Assembly (NCBI GenBank): GCA_958510875.1
Contig: OY294070.1
Location: 41,740,306-41,804,305, forward strand
Length of the DNA stretch: 64,000 bases
Source: Endomychus coccineus
Lineage: Eukaryota; Arthropoda; Insecta; Coleoptera; Endomychidae
Direction of reading: 5' to 3'
The translations under genes and the position numbers were made by a program. Below, piece by piece: positions 45,430 through 56,048 of the stretch. Positions within the stretch are counted from its first letter, which is position 1, and the number at the start of each line of letters is the position of its first letter. The notes beneath the pieces are model-generated. The model was not told the origin of the DNA, did not search any database, and was given only the letters and a program-made list of their open reading frames with translations.

Positions 45430-45605
45430 TACCTATAATTATGTTCTTTGATTGAACAGTTCAGAGAGCAATACAATCTAAATGTTTCCTCAGCTTTATT
45501 GATGAGTCAGACATATGGCAACTAGCTATAATTTCAATTATGAAAACTCACCTTCAAATGTATAGAAACAAACTAAGACAACTCTGTAGAAATTTGAACA
45601 AATTT

Positions 45606-45866
45606 TCATGACAAATGGGACTGTGTGTGTTGACCTTTGTCATTGAGCCGTTTGACAAACCTCAGTTCAGATCTGTTAACTATGTCGTATTCTGATACTA
45701 GGTCCCTGTCTCTCTTCAATAACATACCCTCGTGTTGTAACTGGTACACTCTCCATATATATTTCCACGATATCTTAGTCTTAATTCTCTGTCTTTGCTG
45801 TTTCAGCCCAAAGCTACGTTGAATGCCCAATTTCAAATCACGAACTGTCGTGCCTTGTTGAGGTAT
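45606..45866 (-). CDS. SNRNP25: U11/U12 snRNP 25 kDa protein, exon 2
   Basis: 86 codons and a stop in phase 0 with exon 1. The acceptor is TTCTCTTTAG. It encodes IPQQGTTVRDLKLGIQRSFG, then ISWKYIWRVYQLQHEG, and SEYDIVNRSELRFVKRL, matching the ubiquitin-like fold of SNRNP25 (TV-DLK-AIQR, ISW-YVWR-Y-L, FVK-L). SNRNP25 is part of the U11 particle of the minor spliceosome, which recognises 5' splice sites of U12-type introns. Its presence implies the species keeps U12 splicing. No disruption is seen. Confidence 0.93.
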   Translation of the reverse strand: MPQQGTTVRDLKLGIQRSFGLKQQRQRIKTKISWKYIWRVYQLQHEGMLLKRDRDLVSEYDIVNRSELRFVKRLNDKGQHTQSHLS

Positions 45867-46245
45867 CTAAAGAGAATTACATGATTATAATCTTATCTCA
45901 AGTAAATTTGTACCTGCTGATGTATCTAATATTATGATGATGAATGAAAGAGCAATTACTTTGTTTTAGGCAAGTGTTCTTCGTATTGTGGTCCGAGTGG
46001 TCGGAACGCGGCTTATTGGTATTTTGATCTGAGCACTTCTGCAGATGATAGAAGTCCAAATAAAATAAAAGATTACTTTAGATAAGGTTATGACGAACTG
46101 TAGTGCCTTGTTGAGGTATCGTAAGAGAATGATTATAATCTTATCTCAAGTAAATTTGTACCTGCTGAGGTATCTTATATTATGATCAAATGAAAGAGCA
46201 ATTACTTTGTTTTAGGGAAGTGTTCTTCATAAAAGATTATCTTAG
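45838..46245. repeat. Direct duplication covering the SNRNP25 exon edge
   Basis: About 45842-45990 recurs at about 46093-46230 (roughly 250 bp apart). The repeat includes the first ~25 bp of exon 2, its acceptor region, GATTATAATCTTATCTCAAG and ATGAAAGAGCAATTACTTTG. In the distal copy the acceptor dinucleotide AG reads CG. Confidence 0.85.
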
Positions 46246-46537
46246 ATACTTGAAACTTCTGTAATTCTGATGACATGCTTTTAAATGTAAAGTTTAACTC
46301 TTTCCAAGATCTTCAACGGTTTATCAGGGACTATGAAGCACTAAAATTAGTATAAGTACATAGGGAAAAACCTTAAAGAATGCAAAAGAGAGATAATTCA
46401 TCATTTACTTTACTATAGTAAACATATGCATGTTTCAAAGGCGGGAAAACATTTAAAAGAAAAAAAATTGTAACAGGAGAGTAACGCAAAGGAAAATAAT
46501 TTACTTTGATATTTTACAATGAAACCTTTTATTTCAG
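46246..46537. other. SNRNP25 intron sequence, nothing recognised
   Basis: No motif noted. Confidence 0.4.
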
Positions 46538-46920
46538 TACCAGAAAAAATGCTGGCTAGTTTTATCACAGGATGGGCAATCGTTAGAAGTCGTTGAGCTG
46601 AATGAAAAACATAATCATACCTGCCAACAAGAAGTATTTTTATCTCTAGCGAGACAAAGTTGTATGGAGAAAGTAAAGAGGGAAAACTAAAAACGTTGAA
46701 TTTGAAATGTAATAAAAAATTGTTTAAAAATTACATCAAAGAAAAATAAGGAAAACTAGTGACACTACGCGATCTATCTAATTTAAAAAGAAATAATAAG
46801 GTGACATCAATATATCAATATTCAAAAAATGCTATTTTGAGTGGCAAAACGTTAATACCAAATTTTCCGAAAGCTTATATAATGTGTTTGTTTCATACTT
46901 TGAAGTCTTTTAGGACAAAC

Positions 46921-47541
46921 CACGGTCGTATATACAAGTCTGGGAACTCGAGGCTGTTTCCTATGAGAGAAGTGAGTCCGCTAAGCGTCAACTGTCGCGT
47001 AGTACCAAAAGGGTGGCGCATGAGTCGAGGAATGATCTCTGGCACGTATACGACCGTCTTCTCTGGCAACTGTCATTGTTGACTTGTAAACACAAGGAAT
47101 ACCGGCGTTTTTAGAAAAAAATTAAGTAATCGTGCATTGTGCTGAAATGCAAAACGGGGTACAAAAGTGTAAAGCAAGAAACTTCTGTTTTTAAAGTGCC
47201 GAAAGATGCGGAAATGCGAAAAAAGTGGATGCTTGCGATTCCGGATAGAAATCGTTATAACGAGGTCTTTTATGTGTGTGCGAGCATGTATAACGAAAAA
47301 GGGGAAGTTATTTTTAAGGTGAGTAATACATTTTGGCAAGAGTAACAGTTCTATTTATTCCTCTCTCAAATCAGAATAGCAAATATTGCGTTACGAGAAA
47401 AATTATTTTACTTAATAATGTGATTGTTGCCATACTTCGATCCAAGCGCTAGCTGGTGGCTGAGCGAGGGACTACGAGTTTGGCGACATATAAGAGACTC
47501 ATGTCAAACATAGAGTTCCCAGACCTGTATGTACGACCGTG
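46921..47541 (+). mobile_element. P-like THAP element with 8-bp target duplication
   Basis: Perfect flanking GGACAAAC (46913-46920 and 47542-47549). Inverted ends begin CACGGTCGTATATACAAGTC and, reversed, CACGGTCGTACATACAGGTC, then GGGAACTC. At 621 bp it keeps one THAP exon and no catalytic region. Confidence 0.85.
47130..47318 (+). pseudogene. THAP exon inside the P-like element
   Basis: The frame reads VLKCKTGYKSVKQETSVFKV then PKDAEMRKKWMLAIPDRNR and YVCASMYNEKGEVIFK, ending at a donor AAG/GTGAGT. First Cys, the conserved Trp and the VFKVP motif of THAP fingers are present. The last His ligand is Met (CASMY instead of C-x2-HF), so zinc binding is doubtful. There is no clear ATG; the first exon part may start at a GTG/CTG or lie outside. 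Confidence 0.7.
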
Positions 47542-48210
47542 GGACAAACATAACATGTGATAAAATAATTATAATTTCTAGCTGAAGAACACTTTGTTTC
47601 GAATTGTTATAGAAAATTGAATATAGTGGAAATGATACAGAGTACCGAAAGAATCGAGAAGCATTACTTAATACAGGATGTAATAAAGTGATCGTTTATT
47701 ACAACTAAAATTGGCACTCCATTAAAAATGACTGGGTTGAAGGAATGAAATATAAAAATATCACATTCGTTATTAGTACAACAAACCAAAATATCAAGCA
47801 AGTCGTAACTAAACTTACAGACCTTAAAACTTTCTACAAAGAATTACTCATATTTAAAGATGAACAGAAAAGAGCAGCCTACGATATGCTTTTATGAACA
47901 GAAGTAACTGATTATGATAAAGGATCACCTGAATTATATATGAATATTCGTACTCCATATGCATTTCAACATTAAAAACAGCTTGAGAATTCAAAACATG
48001 TGACAATTACCCATGATCAATCACATACAAATTTGTAAGTACAAATAAAGGGCAGTTCTCTCACAATTTCAGATGACGAATGTTCCCGTAATTTCAGAAT
48101 GAGTATGTGTTTGTCTTGCAAGCACATTTTTGCTGTTCGATGTTTCAAAGGCATATCAATATTTGATCCTTTATTATGCCACGTTCGAGATATACTTTGA
48201 AAATAAAATA

Positions 48211-48771
48211 AACACTGACCAAACTATTCTATCAAAGAGCTGCGATATTAACAATGAACGTTTTATCGGGAATCAGAAATTTCATATTCAGTTAATGTCA
48301 GTATTTTGCAACAACAATCAGTTCTAACACATAATCATAAATGTAGGGAACCAATTGATTTATAACAATAGATGTGTTCTGATATGGCAGAATATAGCAG
48401 GGGAAGCTTTAAAGAAATTATGAGTTAGACCATTTGAGAATGTTATTAATAGAGTATGTTTTGTTAATAAATTTTTCATTTTGAATTTTATAGTTTGATT
48501 TTTTGCACAATATTAGTTAAACAAGATGAAGATGTGCTACGTCCTATTAGTCCCTTAAGGAAAGTCAGTTCTAGCTTAATCCTGTGCCTTTTGATCTGAG
48601 GTAAACACAAATGGTTAGGTGCAAGCTAAAGCATTTCAAATTTAAACTTTACAATGGTACAGTTCAGGTAGGTATAGGACTGTTTTACATTATTTACAAA
48701 TTTTTATGAATGCCTTCTCAGCAGTATATTCAGGAATTCAGGATTAAGATTTTTAAACGTTTGAAACTCAC
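48211..48771. other. SNRNP25 intron sequence, nothing recognised
   Basis: AT-rich, no motif noted apart from the GTGAGT donor of SNRNP25 exon 1 (minus) at 48771. Confidence 0.4.
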
Positions 48772-49002
48772 CACAACATGTAATGGGCTCTCAGAATGTC
48801 TCAAGACTGTCACTGTGATAGACTGTCCCTGAGCAACAGCCACTTGAGCAAGAACTTCTTCAGTTGTTACGTCCGGTGGTAAGTCCTGTAGTAATTTATC
48901 GGCGGCTATCAATCTTCGTAGACTACTCTGAGTAATTTCACATAAATCTTCATGAGATAACTTTTCTAATTCGCTCTCCAAATCACCCATGCTGTTTAAC
49001 AT
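48772..49002 (-). CDS. SNRNP25: U11/U12 snRNP 25 kDa protein, exon 1
   Basis: The exon encodes DKLLQDLPPDVTTEEVLAQV, AVAQGQSITVTVLRHSESPL and HVV before donor GTGAGT, matching the N-terminal DLP-x-VT-EEV and GQ-x-TV blocks of SNRNP25. Two ATGs are available: 49002 (163 residues in total) and 48990 (159). The second has the better Kozak context (A at -3, G at +4) and is the likelier start. Human SNRNP25 is about 132 residues, so the extra length is mostly N-terminal and acidic. The intron is 2.9 kb (45867-48771). Confidence 0.9.
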
Positions 49003-50944
49003 AAATTTACAATTGTAAACTCATATCAGTGAATATTTGACTGTAAGGAAATCAATTTGTAATTCGATAAGTTGATTGAACATAAATTCTAGCGACCTCG
49101 GACAAATAACAATGCATTTAAAGAAAATTAACTAATTGTTTTGTTTTGTTCTTTGTAGGTTATTCGGTTAATACCCCCATAGATATTATAAATAACGTCT
49201 ATGTAAGCCACCAAATCACCATAGATATTAATACCACTAATTAACTATAACATAACTAGACTTACTTTATGGTTAATAATGTTTGTACATGCTCTGACAA
49301 CTCTTTGGGGATATACCGCGAATCTGCCAAAAAAAGTAACCAATAGCAAACATCCCTAAAAGTACCTTTTCCGTTTTTTTTTTACTGACTTCAAGAAGAG
49401 TGGGCACTGAGAACAGTAATTAAAATTCAAAATTTACCATTCCTCTTACAAAAAAAGCAATGATGACAGTTTTCAACTCTCGCCAATTATGATTCCCAAT
49501 ATTCAATGAATCTATAAAGCTTTCTTCTTCGTCCCGTGCTCTAAGTCTGGATCACAGAACAGGTCAAGAAAAGTTACAGCACAGAACACCTGCAACCAGT
49601 GAACTATGATGTGTTATTTTGTCTATTTTCTGGCTTTTCTGAATGGAAGAATAGTACCTAATCAACCACATTTTGGGAAAGTTGTACTTTGGTAATAAGC
49701 ACAATAAATAGTCCTATTTTCCGAGAATTTGTATATATAATAAGTACCAAATTCGGTACAAAAATGCCCGAACGGCAGCACTTGAGAGGGGTAGCTGCGC
49801 GCCCCTGCCCCCTGCCCCACTATTCTTGTATACATCAGGCAGCCCGCAGCAGGCGTACGTAGCTACCCGTCTCGTGGGCCCCCTTCATGATAAAAGCGAC
49901 AGAGGACGGGAGAATTATCATCTTCTGTTCTTGGGAACTGATTCAAATCATCTCACTGGACGCATACTCTATTTTTTGTCTATACTTTGACTACACGAGA
50001 GGAAAACATCCTGTGAGCAATGTACCTCATATGTTCATCCCATGAGAGGATGCTGGTGTTGGGGTGATCTCTATGGATCAAAAGCATTATGCCGAAACAG
50101 TTGAAATCTTGGATGAACAATAAAAATACTTCCATGGTTGAAATCATGATTGAAATAGAGGTTACCCTCTACTCTCTACTTAATAACTCTGTTTGCTGAA
50201 ATAATGTTTTGATAATAATACGACCGCTACAATATATCCTGATATGTGAGTATTACCTCTGCCTTGTCGCACTAACTAACTCTGTCTAGCACATTACAGA
50301 AATGGGTGGACAATCAGAAAAACCTGAAAATTGGAGGTAGAAACAATCCTTTTGGATTTAATGCCTATAAGTACGAGGGGAGAAGCTGCACCCCAGTCAG
50401 TCTTGAAGTTGGTTTCTTACAAATGTACGAAAGACAAATAGGGAAAAGTTTCTAGCAGTCGAAGAAATCAACAATATTGCAGTGGCGTACCTTCAAATTT
50501 GGGCTGGCCCCCTTACCGAAAAAAAAGTGTTTTATGATTAAACATTTATTTGACAAAAAAATATTTTCGCGGTAAATACGTAGACACGTTCTACGTCCTA
50601 CGAATCAGATTTTTAGAAAACACTGCGCCACATAAACAATTTTGTTCTGATTTAATATTTGTTGTTGCTCTTGTCCTGTCAATTATATTTGTCAGGGAAA
50701 ATGTTGAATTATGAGTTAAATTATCTTTTTCAGATTGATTTGAAAATTGTGCATTCTGAATGTTTCGCATTTGTCCCATACTTTGGTTTTAATACACTCA
50801 ATGTATGTGTTCACTTAGTTGCCCACTCACCCAAGAAAACTCCCGTTATTCTACCTCGTACTTCGTCCGTAATTACATATTATTAATTTAATTATTTCAA
50901 AAAATCGATGGTTGAAGCCGTTACTTTATGGTAATTATTGTTAT
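49003..50944. other. SNRNP25 upstream region, no gene recognised
   Basis: It must contain the SNRNP25 promoter, but no TATA box is evident. A GC-rich block at 49775-49910 is unlike its surroundings and matches nothing I know. Minus-strand traces near 49980-50060 (SWDEHM-like) resemble a LINE remnant. The frames at 50591-50886 are not recognised. Confidence 0.4.
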
Positions 50945-51340
50945 GATTAAATGAAAGAACAATTACTTTGTTTTTATACAACTTTTAATAACAACATGAA
51001 GACGTTACTATATAGTTTCAACAGCCAAGTGCCATTATCAAATAGATACAAAACAAGTAATCCTCTTTTGGCAGTAATTTTCATCTCTTATATTGAAGAA
51101 GCCATAATGAGTTCCCCTCTAGCTAAAAAACATATTCATTGTTGGTTTAGATATGTAGCTGATGTTTTATCCTTCTTCAAAGCATTATTAATCTATGTAT
51201 GTTAATCAATGTTCAAAGGTACATCACGACAATTGAATGTTTTCTTATCCTTTATTAATAATATCCATCCTAACATTAAGTTCACTTCATAAACTGAGAA
51301 AGATAACGAAATAAATTTCCTAGACCTTAACCTCACGCAT

Positions 51341-51406
51341 CATAATAATATCATTAGTAATGATATTATTATGCATAATAATATCATTAGTAATGATATT
51401 ATTATG
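51341..51406. repeat. Two tandem perfect 33-bp palindromes
   Basis: 51341-51373 is self-complementary around a central AGT-type core (CATAATAATATCATTA then the mirror) and is repeated exactly at 51374-51406. The 66-bp insertion keeps the PLE reading frame. The related PLE at 10095 has only a short CATGATGATATCATTA in the same place. Confidence 0.9.
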
Positions 51407-52293
51407 GTCATTACTTTCAAAATGTATAGAAACCTACATTCACAGGTACAACTATTGCCAATTCATCTTTTAGTCCCCGCAGGCACAAATTAACAGCTTA
51501 TAACTATATGATACATATAGCCTTTTCACTTCCTCTTTCTCCTGAAAACTTGAATGACGAATTGAATATTATCTAGGTTATAGCCATTAACAATGGTTTT
51601 CAATCTCAAATTATATCGAAATTAATTGACAGAAAAAAGCAGAAATTAACTTACTGAAGTATCTATCCTTTTACAAAAAAATCTGATTCTTCATCAAAAT
51701 AAGTTTCTCTCACATTTTGGTACCGTGTGTGAAAGAATTGCAGACATTTTATCGAAACATAATTTAAAAGTTAGCTTCAATGCTAAAGATAAAACAAATA
51801 AGTTCAATAAACCTGGAGTATATTAATTAGGTTATTCAGAGTGTGATAACTTTTACATCGGTATAGATCTACTCGTCATATAGAAAATAGATATGAGGAA
51901 CATTTTCGATCTTTTAGAGTTAATAAAGCAGATTAATTTTTCTCTTACCATATTTTGGAAGCCGGGCACAATTTTCTAAATTTAGATGAAGTTAAAATTT
52001 TACATAACCAGAGTATAGGTTTTAGATTAAACACACCACACCAGAATCAATAGAATTAAAAATAATGACATTCTGTTTTATGTCTTGATAATGTAAAATT
52101 TCCCATAATCCTCTTGTGCCTTCCTAATAGTAGACCTCCGCATTAAAATTTCCTTATCACAATATTAACTCTACATCATTATCCAATCTCAATTATACTA
52201 TTCTAACAATGTATTTTCCCAACCGCAGGCCCACTTGTTACCTTTATCTTATATTGTACCATAAATAGATTATTCATATTTTCATGCATTAGT

Positions 52294-52337
52294 ATCGTTT
52301 GAAGATTGCACACTAGTGTTGAAACTATAGTCACGAT
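52294..52337 (+). ncRNA. Hammerhead motif, C3 changed to T
   Basis: Helix I ATCGT/ACGAT is intact. The core reads TTGAAGA (T for the first C), GAAA is present at 52321, helix III AC/GT encloses TATA, and the cleavage base is C. Helix II is weakened (CAC/GTG). It is probably inactive, and is homologous to 37663-37706. Confidence 0.55.
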
Positions 52338-52443
52338 TTGTTTCTATAATATATGTGAGATGCAAAACAAAGTAAAAGGGTTTTTATGTTATTATTAAAA
52401 GTAGTATAAAAACAAAGTAATTGTTTTTTCATTTAACTTAATT

Positions 52444-52552
52444 ATTACATATTGCTAGTTAGTGCCTATGTAATTGGAAATCCGACAGAAACATAATTAC
52501 ATATTGCTAGTGCCCATGTAATTGAAAATCCGACAGAAACATACTTCGGTGT
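52444..52552. repeat. Two-copy direct repeat
   Basis: AATTACATATTGCTAGT and TCCGACAGAAACATA occur twice about 52 bp apart. Confidence 0.8.
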
Positions 52553-53940
52553 GTCCTTGAGTATCAGTAATAATATATTTAAGGAATGTGCAAAGCTTAA
52601 GGCTTTAATTTCTTGTTTCGCGCATTACAATAATTTACAACCTAGATTGTTAATTAGGACAAATAAATTACTTATAGTAAACTAGTCTCAACAACAATTA
52701 GTGCCAATCAGCTGTCTTTAATATAAAATAATAATCTAATGTGTAAGTTTTGAAACATATCGTTTTCATCCAGTATAAAGAAAACGAAAAATTTTAATTG
52801 AACTCTAAGACCAGTAATGAATCATTTGTTCTATTCCTATTTCTATAAACTTATAAGTTACAGAAATTAAACAAAACAAATGAAACAATACGATGGGCAT
52901 TTTGGTTAACAGAAGATGCTTTGTTCCGGTATGTTCTGACCGTATCGGAATATTATCTTTCTGGAACAAGAATTGATTGCAGAATATTGTCTACCAAGAT
53001 ATTAATTGAGGTATTTCCAGAAAAAGCAAACTAATACATTTTTCAGTTTTTGTAGATCATTATTGCATGCATAATTTTTTTTTGTTTTCAATATTTTCTT
53101 GATTATGTCGGGAGGGGTGAAAGATGACGAGCAGTTCAAAGCGTCCCGGCCAAGATTGAGAGCAGGGAAATCAACGAGAGGGACAAGGCAAAAGTTGGTT
53201 GATGTTTAGATTCAGGAGAAGAAATATATTTTCAAGTTCTTAGTTGGTTTTGGTTTTAAGTTAAGTAATCATATTCGGATCCCACCTAACAATTATATTC
53301 CTATTCTCATATCAGCCACATCACATTTATTGAAAATTCCAATTTTATGTGAAACTTTAGGTTTAATATTATAATTCAACATGCCACAAATGACCAATTT
53401 TTTTTAACTAGAACGCCACGTCGTTTGACTGTTGACTCTTGTTGAAATTAATTCCTAGTTAAGAAAACATCTTTCATGACCTTCAATATGGATTAATACT
53501 TAACATCCTTTATAGCCTTTTAAAATCTGTTGATGGGCTTTCAATCTCATGCAATTTGGGTATGTGGAAAAAAGGGGAAAATAATTACGAAACTTTCATA
53601 TTGTAATTTATTCACCCGTCCCAAAAAGGCAATCACTTATCAAGACGGAGTGAGCGTCAGCGAACGAAGTCGTTTCTTGATTCAGTAGGGTTATTTGGCA
53701 AATGTATGTTGTCGTGTAGCGACCAAATAGTAAACGTCCAATTGAAATTTTCACCCAAACTAAATATGATGCTCCAAATTTTCTGGCATGAAAATGCAAT
53801 GTCCTACCTTAAGCCGTTTTCGAAATACTCGAGGCTAAGCAAATACAGCAGTCTGGCTGGCGATATGCACGCGGGGAGTATATACAGGTTGTTTGTAATA
53901 TGTGTTAAATGTTGGAGCTACAGGTTGTCTATTATATTTT
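52553..53940. other. AT-rich sequence, nothing recognised
   Basis: Frames at 53608-53954 show no known motif. No RNA or repeat was recognised. Confidence 0.4.
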
Positions 53941-54035
53941 TGAGTCGTCTGTGACCTGCTTGAGTCGTCTGTCACGTGTTCGAGTCGCTTGTCACATGCT
54001 CGTGTCGTCTGTCACATGTTCGAAGAGTCGTCTGT
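53941..54035. repeat. 20-bp minisatellite
   Basis: Four to five units of the type GAGTCGTCTGTCACATGTTC at a 20-bp period, with a shifted last unit (GAAGAGTCGTCTG). Confidence 0.85.
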
Positions 54036-54869
54036 TCAAAGTATAGTTTATGGGTATCAAATGAAAGGTTTCTACGCATATAGTATGAATTTTATGCTAT
54101 ATGGGTATAAAATAAAAGGCTCGAATCGTAAAGTACAAAATCACTACATAGGTACCAATCTATGAGCTGTCAACTGGTACAATACCTTGAAACATCTTAT
54201 ATCATAACAAAAACGCCAACTATCTGTAATAAAGATTGTTATATGAGGTATAAGGTGGTCAATCTTTGAGCTGTCCCATATATATCAACCAATCAAAATA
54301 CGAGTGATGCAGGTATTAAAACGCGGGAAACGGCGCATGAGACCGGAAGTGAGGGTAAATAGATATCCCTCATTAATATTAAATTGAAACTTTGAAATTT
54401 AAAGGGTAGGTGACGCGGACACATTAATATTAAATACATATAGCTAACGCAAGCTCACTTCATTCAAAATTTAACTTCTAGTTCGAGATGAAGGCTGCAG
54501 CGGTTGATATTTAGAGGTTCCAGTCATCGATGCTTTTAACCGGCGATCATAGTTCACGAACTATGATCGACGTACAATAACATCACTAACTGTTTCGGTG
54601 ACGTGTCCTTACATTAAGTCACATTCAGTTAAATTTTTTGACAATGCTTCAACTTCAGTCACGTGCTTCGATATGTTTTGACAAGTGTTTGTCAACTGCC
54701 TGACAAGTGTCAGACATTTCCACATGTGTCTGACAATTATTGTTTAAATGTTAAACACGTGTGACAAGTGTTTCGATACACTGTTATCGCTGTTATTAGT
54801 CGCAAACGGCCTGAAGTTTGAAAATGTATATATTTATTCAAAATCTTTATTTACATCAACCAAAATACT
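54036..54869. other. Sequence with clustered TGACAAGTGT motifs
   Basis: TGACAAGTGT occurs three times within 54670-54785, along with CACGTG-like boxes near 54660 and 54760. No gene is recognised. The motif could be regulatory or simply a decayed repeat. Confidence 0.35.
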
Positions 54870-56048
54870 ATGGAGGAAACATTGAAGAAAATTTATGATT
54901 TTGGATATTTTCCACATACTGAGAGTGATGATGTCATAGATCCTACAGAAACAAAACCCAATTAGATTTTCGATGATGTAATGGGTCAGTTGCAAGATAT
55001 AAGTAGTGCCTATTTTTCGAAAGGGAGACACAACGATTGACAGTTCTATATTTGTCAGTCTTTTGCTAAATATCCAAAACATGGATTGCGTGACAATGCA
55101 AATTGTTTCATGATGAACTCAATTTAAAGTACACATTTACTGATCATATAAGTACTGACAAGTCGTTTGTGAAATTCAAAGAGATATGTTACATTGTATT
55201 GAGAAGATAAATATGGATTCCTTATGATAAATAAAAACAGTGATATGGACACATTCATTTAAAACACCCAAATCACTCAGCATGGACGTGTCTAACAAGT
55301 TAAAAGTAAAACAAGTATTGAAGAAAAAGTTTTGGAGTTATCAAACGTTGTTAGGAAAAATATGTGGCGATGAAAATTGGATAAAGCTGAAAATGAAGGA
55401 ATACTGTTCAAAAACGTTTCTGAAACTCTGCTGAAATTATCAAACAAAATTCTTTGAGTAAACCTAAAAGTGATGTTTCTACGGCAACACAAATGGAGAA
55501 CGTCTCAATTCCAACTATTGTTACGAAAGCAGAAGAATTCATACATAATCCTTCAGATACTGAAGAGGATTTCTATGTCCCCGAACTTACTACCGATCAA
55601 ATTCATGAAGAATTCAGACAACTTTGCAAGCTAATGCATCGGCTATAGCTTTTACAACAATAACTCCCAATAGCACGTTATTACTAAGGATTTCTATTGG
55701 ATGATGATATCAAGAGATACACAATTCAACTTTGGATGAATGGTTCATGGGCAATCAGCTTATAGAAATTGATAATGAGAGTAATATAATTATCAAGGGT
55801 ACCCCGTTCATAGATAATTCAGGGTTTCATAATTTGATATTTGTAGAGATGTTCTACCCGACACTTATACCGTGGAAGAAAAAAAACTACGGCCAAATGA
55901 TAGAAATGACTATTGTTCACAGGCGTAATAACGATCGTATAAGAAACACCACAAAATACAAACATTTGTTACAGCCACTGATTAATTCCATAAAGGAACC
56001 CAGGTCTAAGACATGCCATCGAATACGTTTATTGGGATGGCGTAAATG
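54870..56048 (+). pseudogene. Unknown transposon protein (GTP-GL-LIF / HRRNND type)
   Basis: An interrupted frame begins MEETLKKIYDFGYF (54870). The best part (55730-56045) reads NESNIIIKGTPFIDNSGFHN, LIFVEMFYPTLI, MTIVHRRNNDRIRNTTKYKH and LLQPLIN. This resembles a conserved region of uncharacterised repeated proteins (GT-x-GL-x-LIF..T-x-HRR..KY..LL-PL) that recur in aphids and other invertebrates, possibly linked to large DNA transposons. That link is from memory and weak. Several stops make it non-functional here. Confidence 0.4.

Larger units (their letters stand above)
46538..48210 (+). pseudogene. SWIM-domain (ZSWIM/Mutator-derived) gene relic
   Basis: After an acceptor TTTATTTCAG at 46537 a frame gives CWLVLSQDGQSLEVVELNEK and HNHTC, a FAR1-like zinc region, then LARQS. 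VTLRDLSNLKRN follows near 46757-46795. Beyond the P-like insertion (46921-47541) come WVEGMKYKNITFVISTTNQN, IKQVVTKLTDLKTFYKELL (47720-47860) and a SWIM-like end MSMCLSCKHIFAVRCFKGIS (48100-48160). This order is that of ZSWIM3-like proteins, which derive from Mutator transposases. Many stops exist. It lies antisense in the SNRNP25 intron. A decayed transposon and a dead gene copy are both possible. Confidence 0.65.
50945..52438 (+). mobile_element. PLE with GIY-YIG remnant and inverted ends
   Basis: Terminal inverted repeats of about 53 bp (50945-50998 and 52386-52438, sharing ACAATTACTTTGTTTTTATA) enclose a decayed Penelope-like ORF: PLSNRYKT and IEEAIMSSPLAKKHI (near 51030-51140), INFLDLNLTHHNN (51310-51350), IADILSKHNLKVSFNAKDKT (about 51735-51800) and a GIY-YIG-type ECDNFYIG (near 51840-51865). 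The last domain nicks target DNA for retrotransposition in PLEs. Many stops exist. A hammerhead motif lies near the 3' end. Confidence 0.75.

Noticed and set aside
49775..49910. GC-rich block as an RNA gene or CpG-type promoter
   Set aside because: No tRNA or rRNA signature, no consistent folding seen by eye, and it is about 770 bp from the SNRNP25 start.
54834..55082. Minus-strand 82-residue frame
   Set aside because: Antisense shadow of the plus-strand transposon protein starting at 54870.
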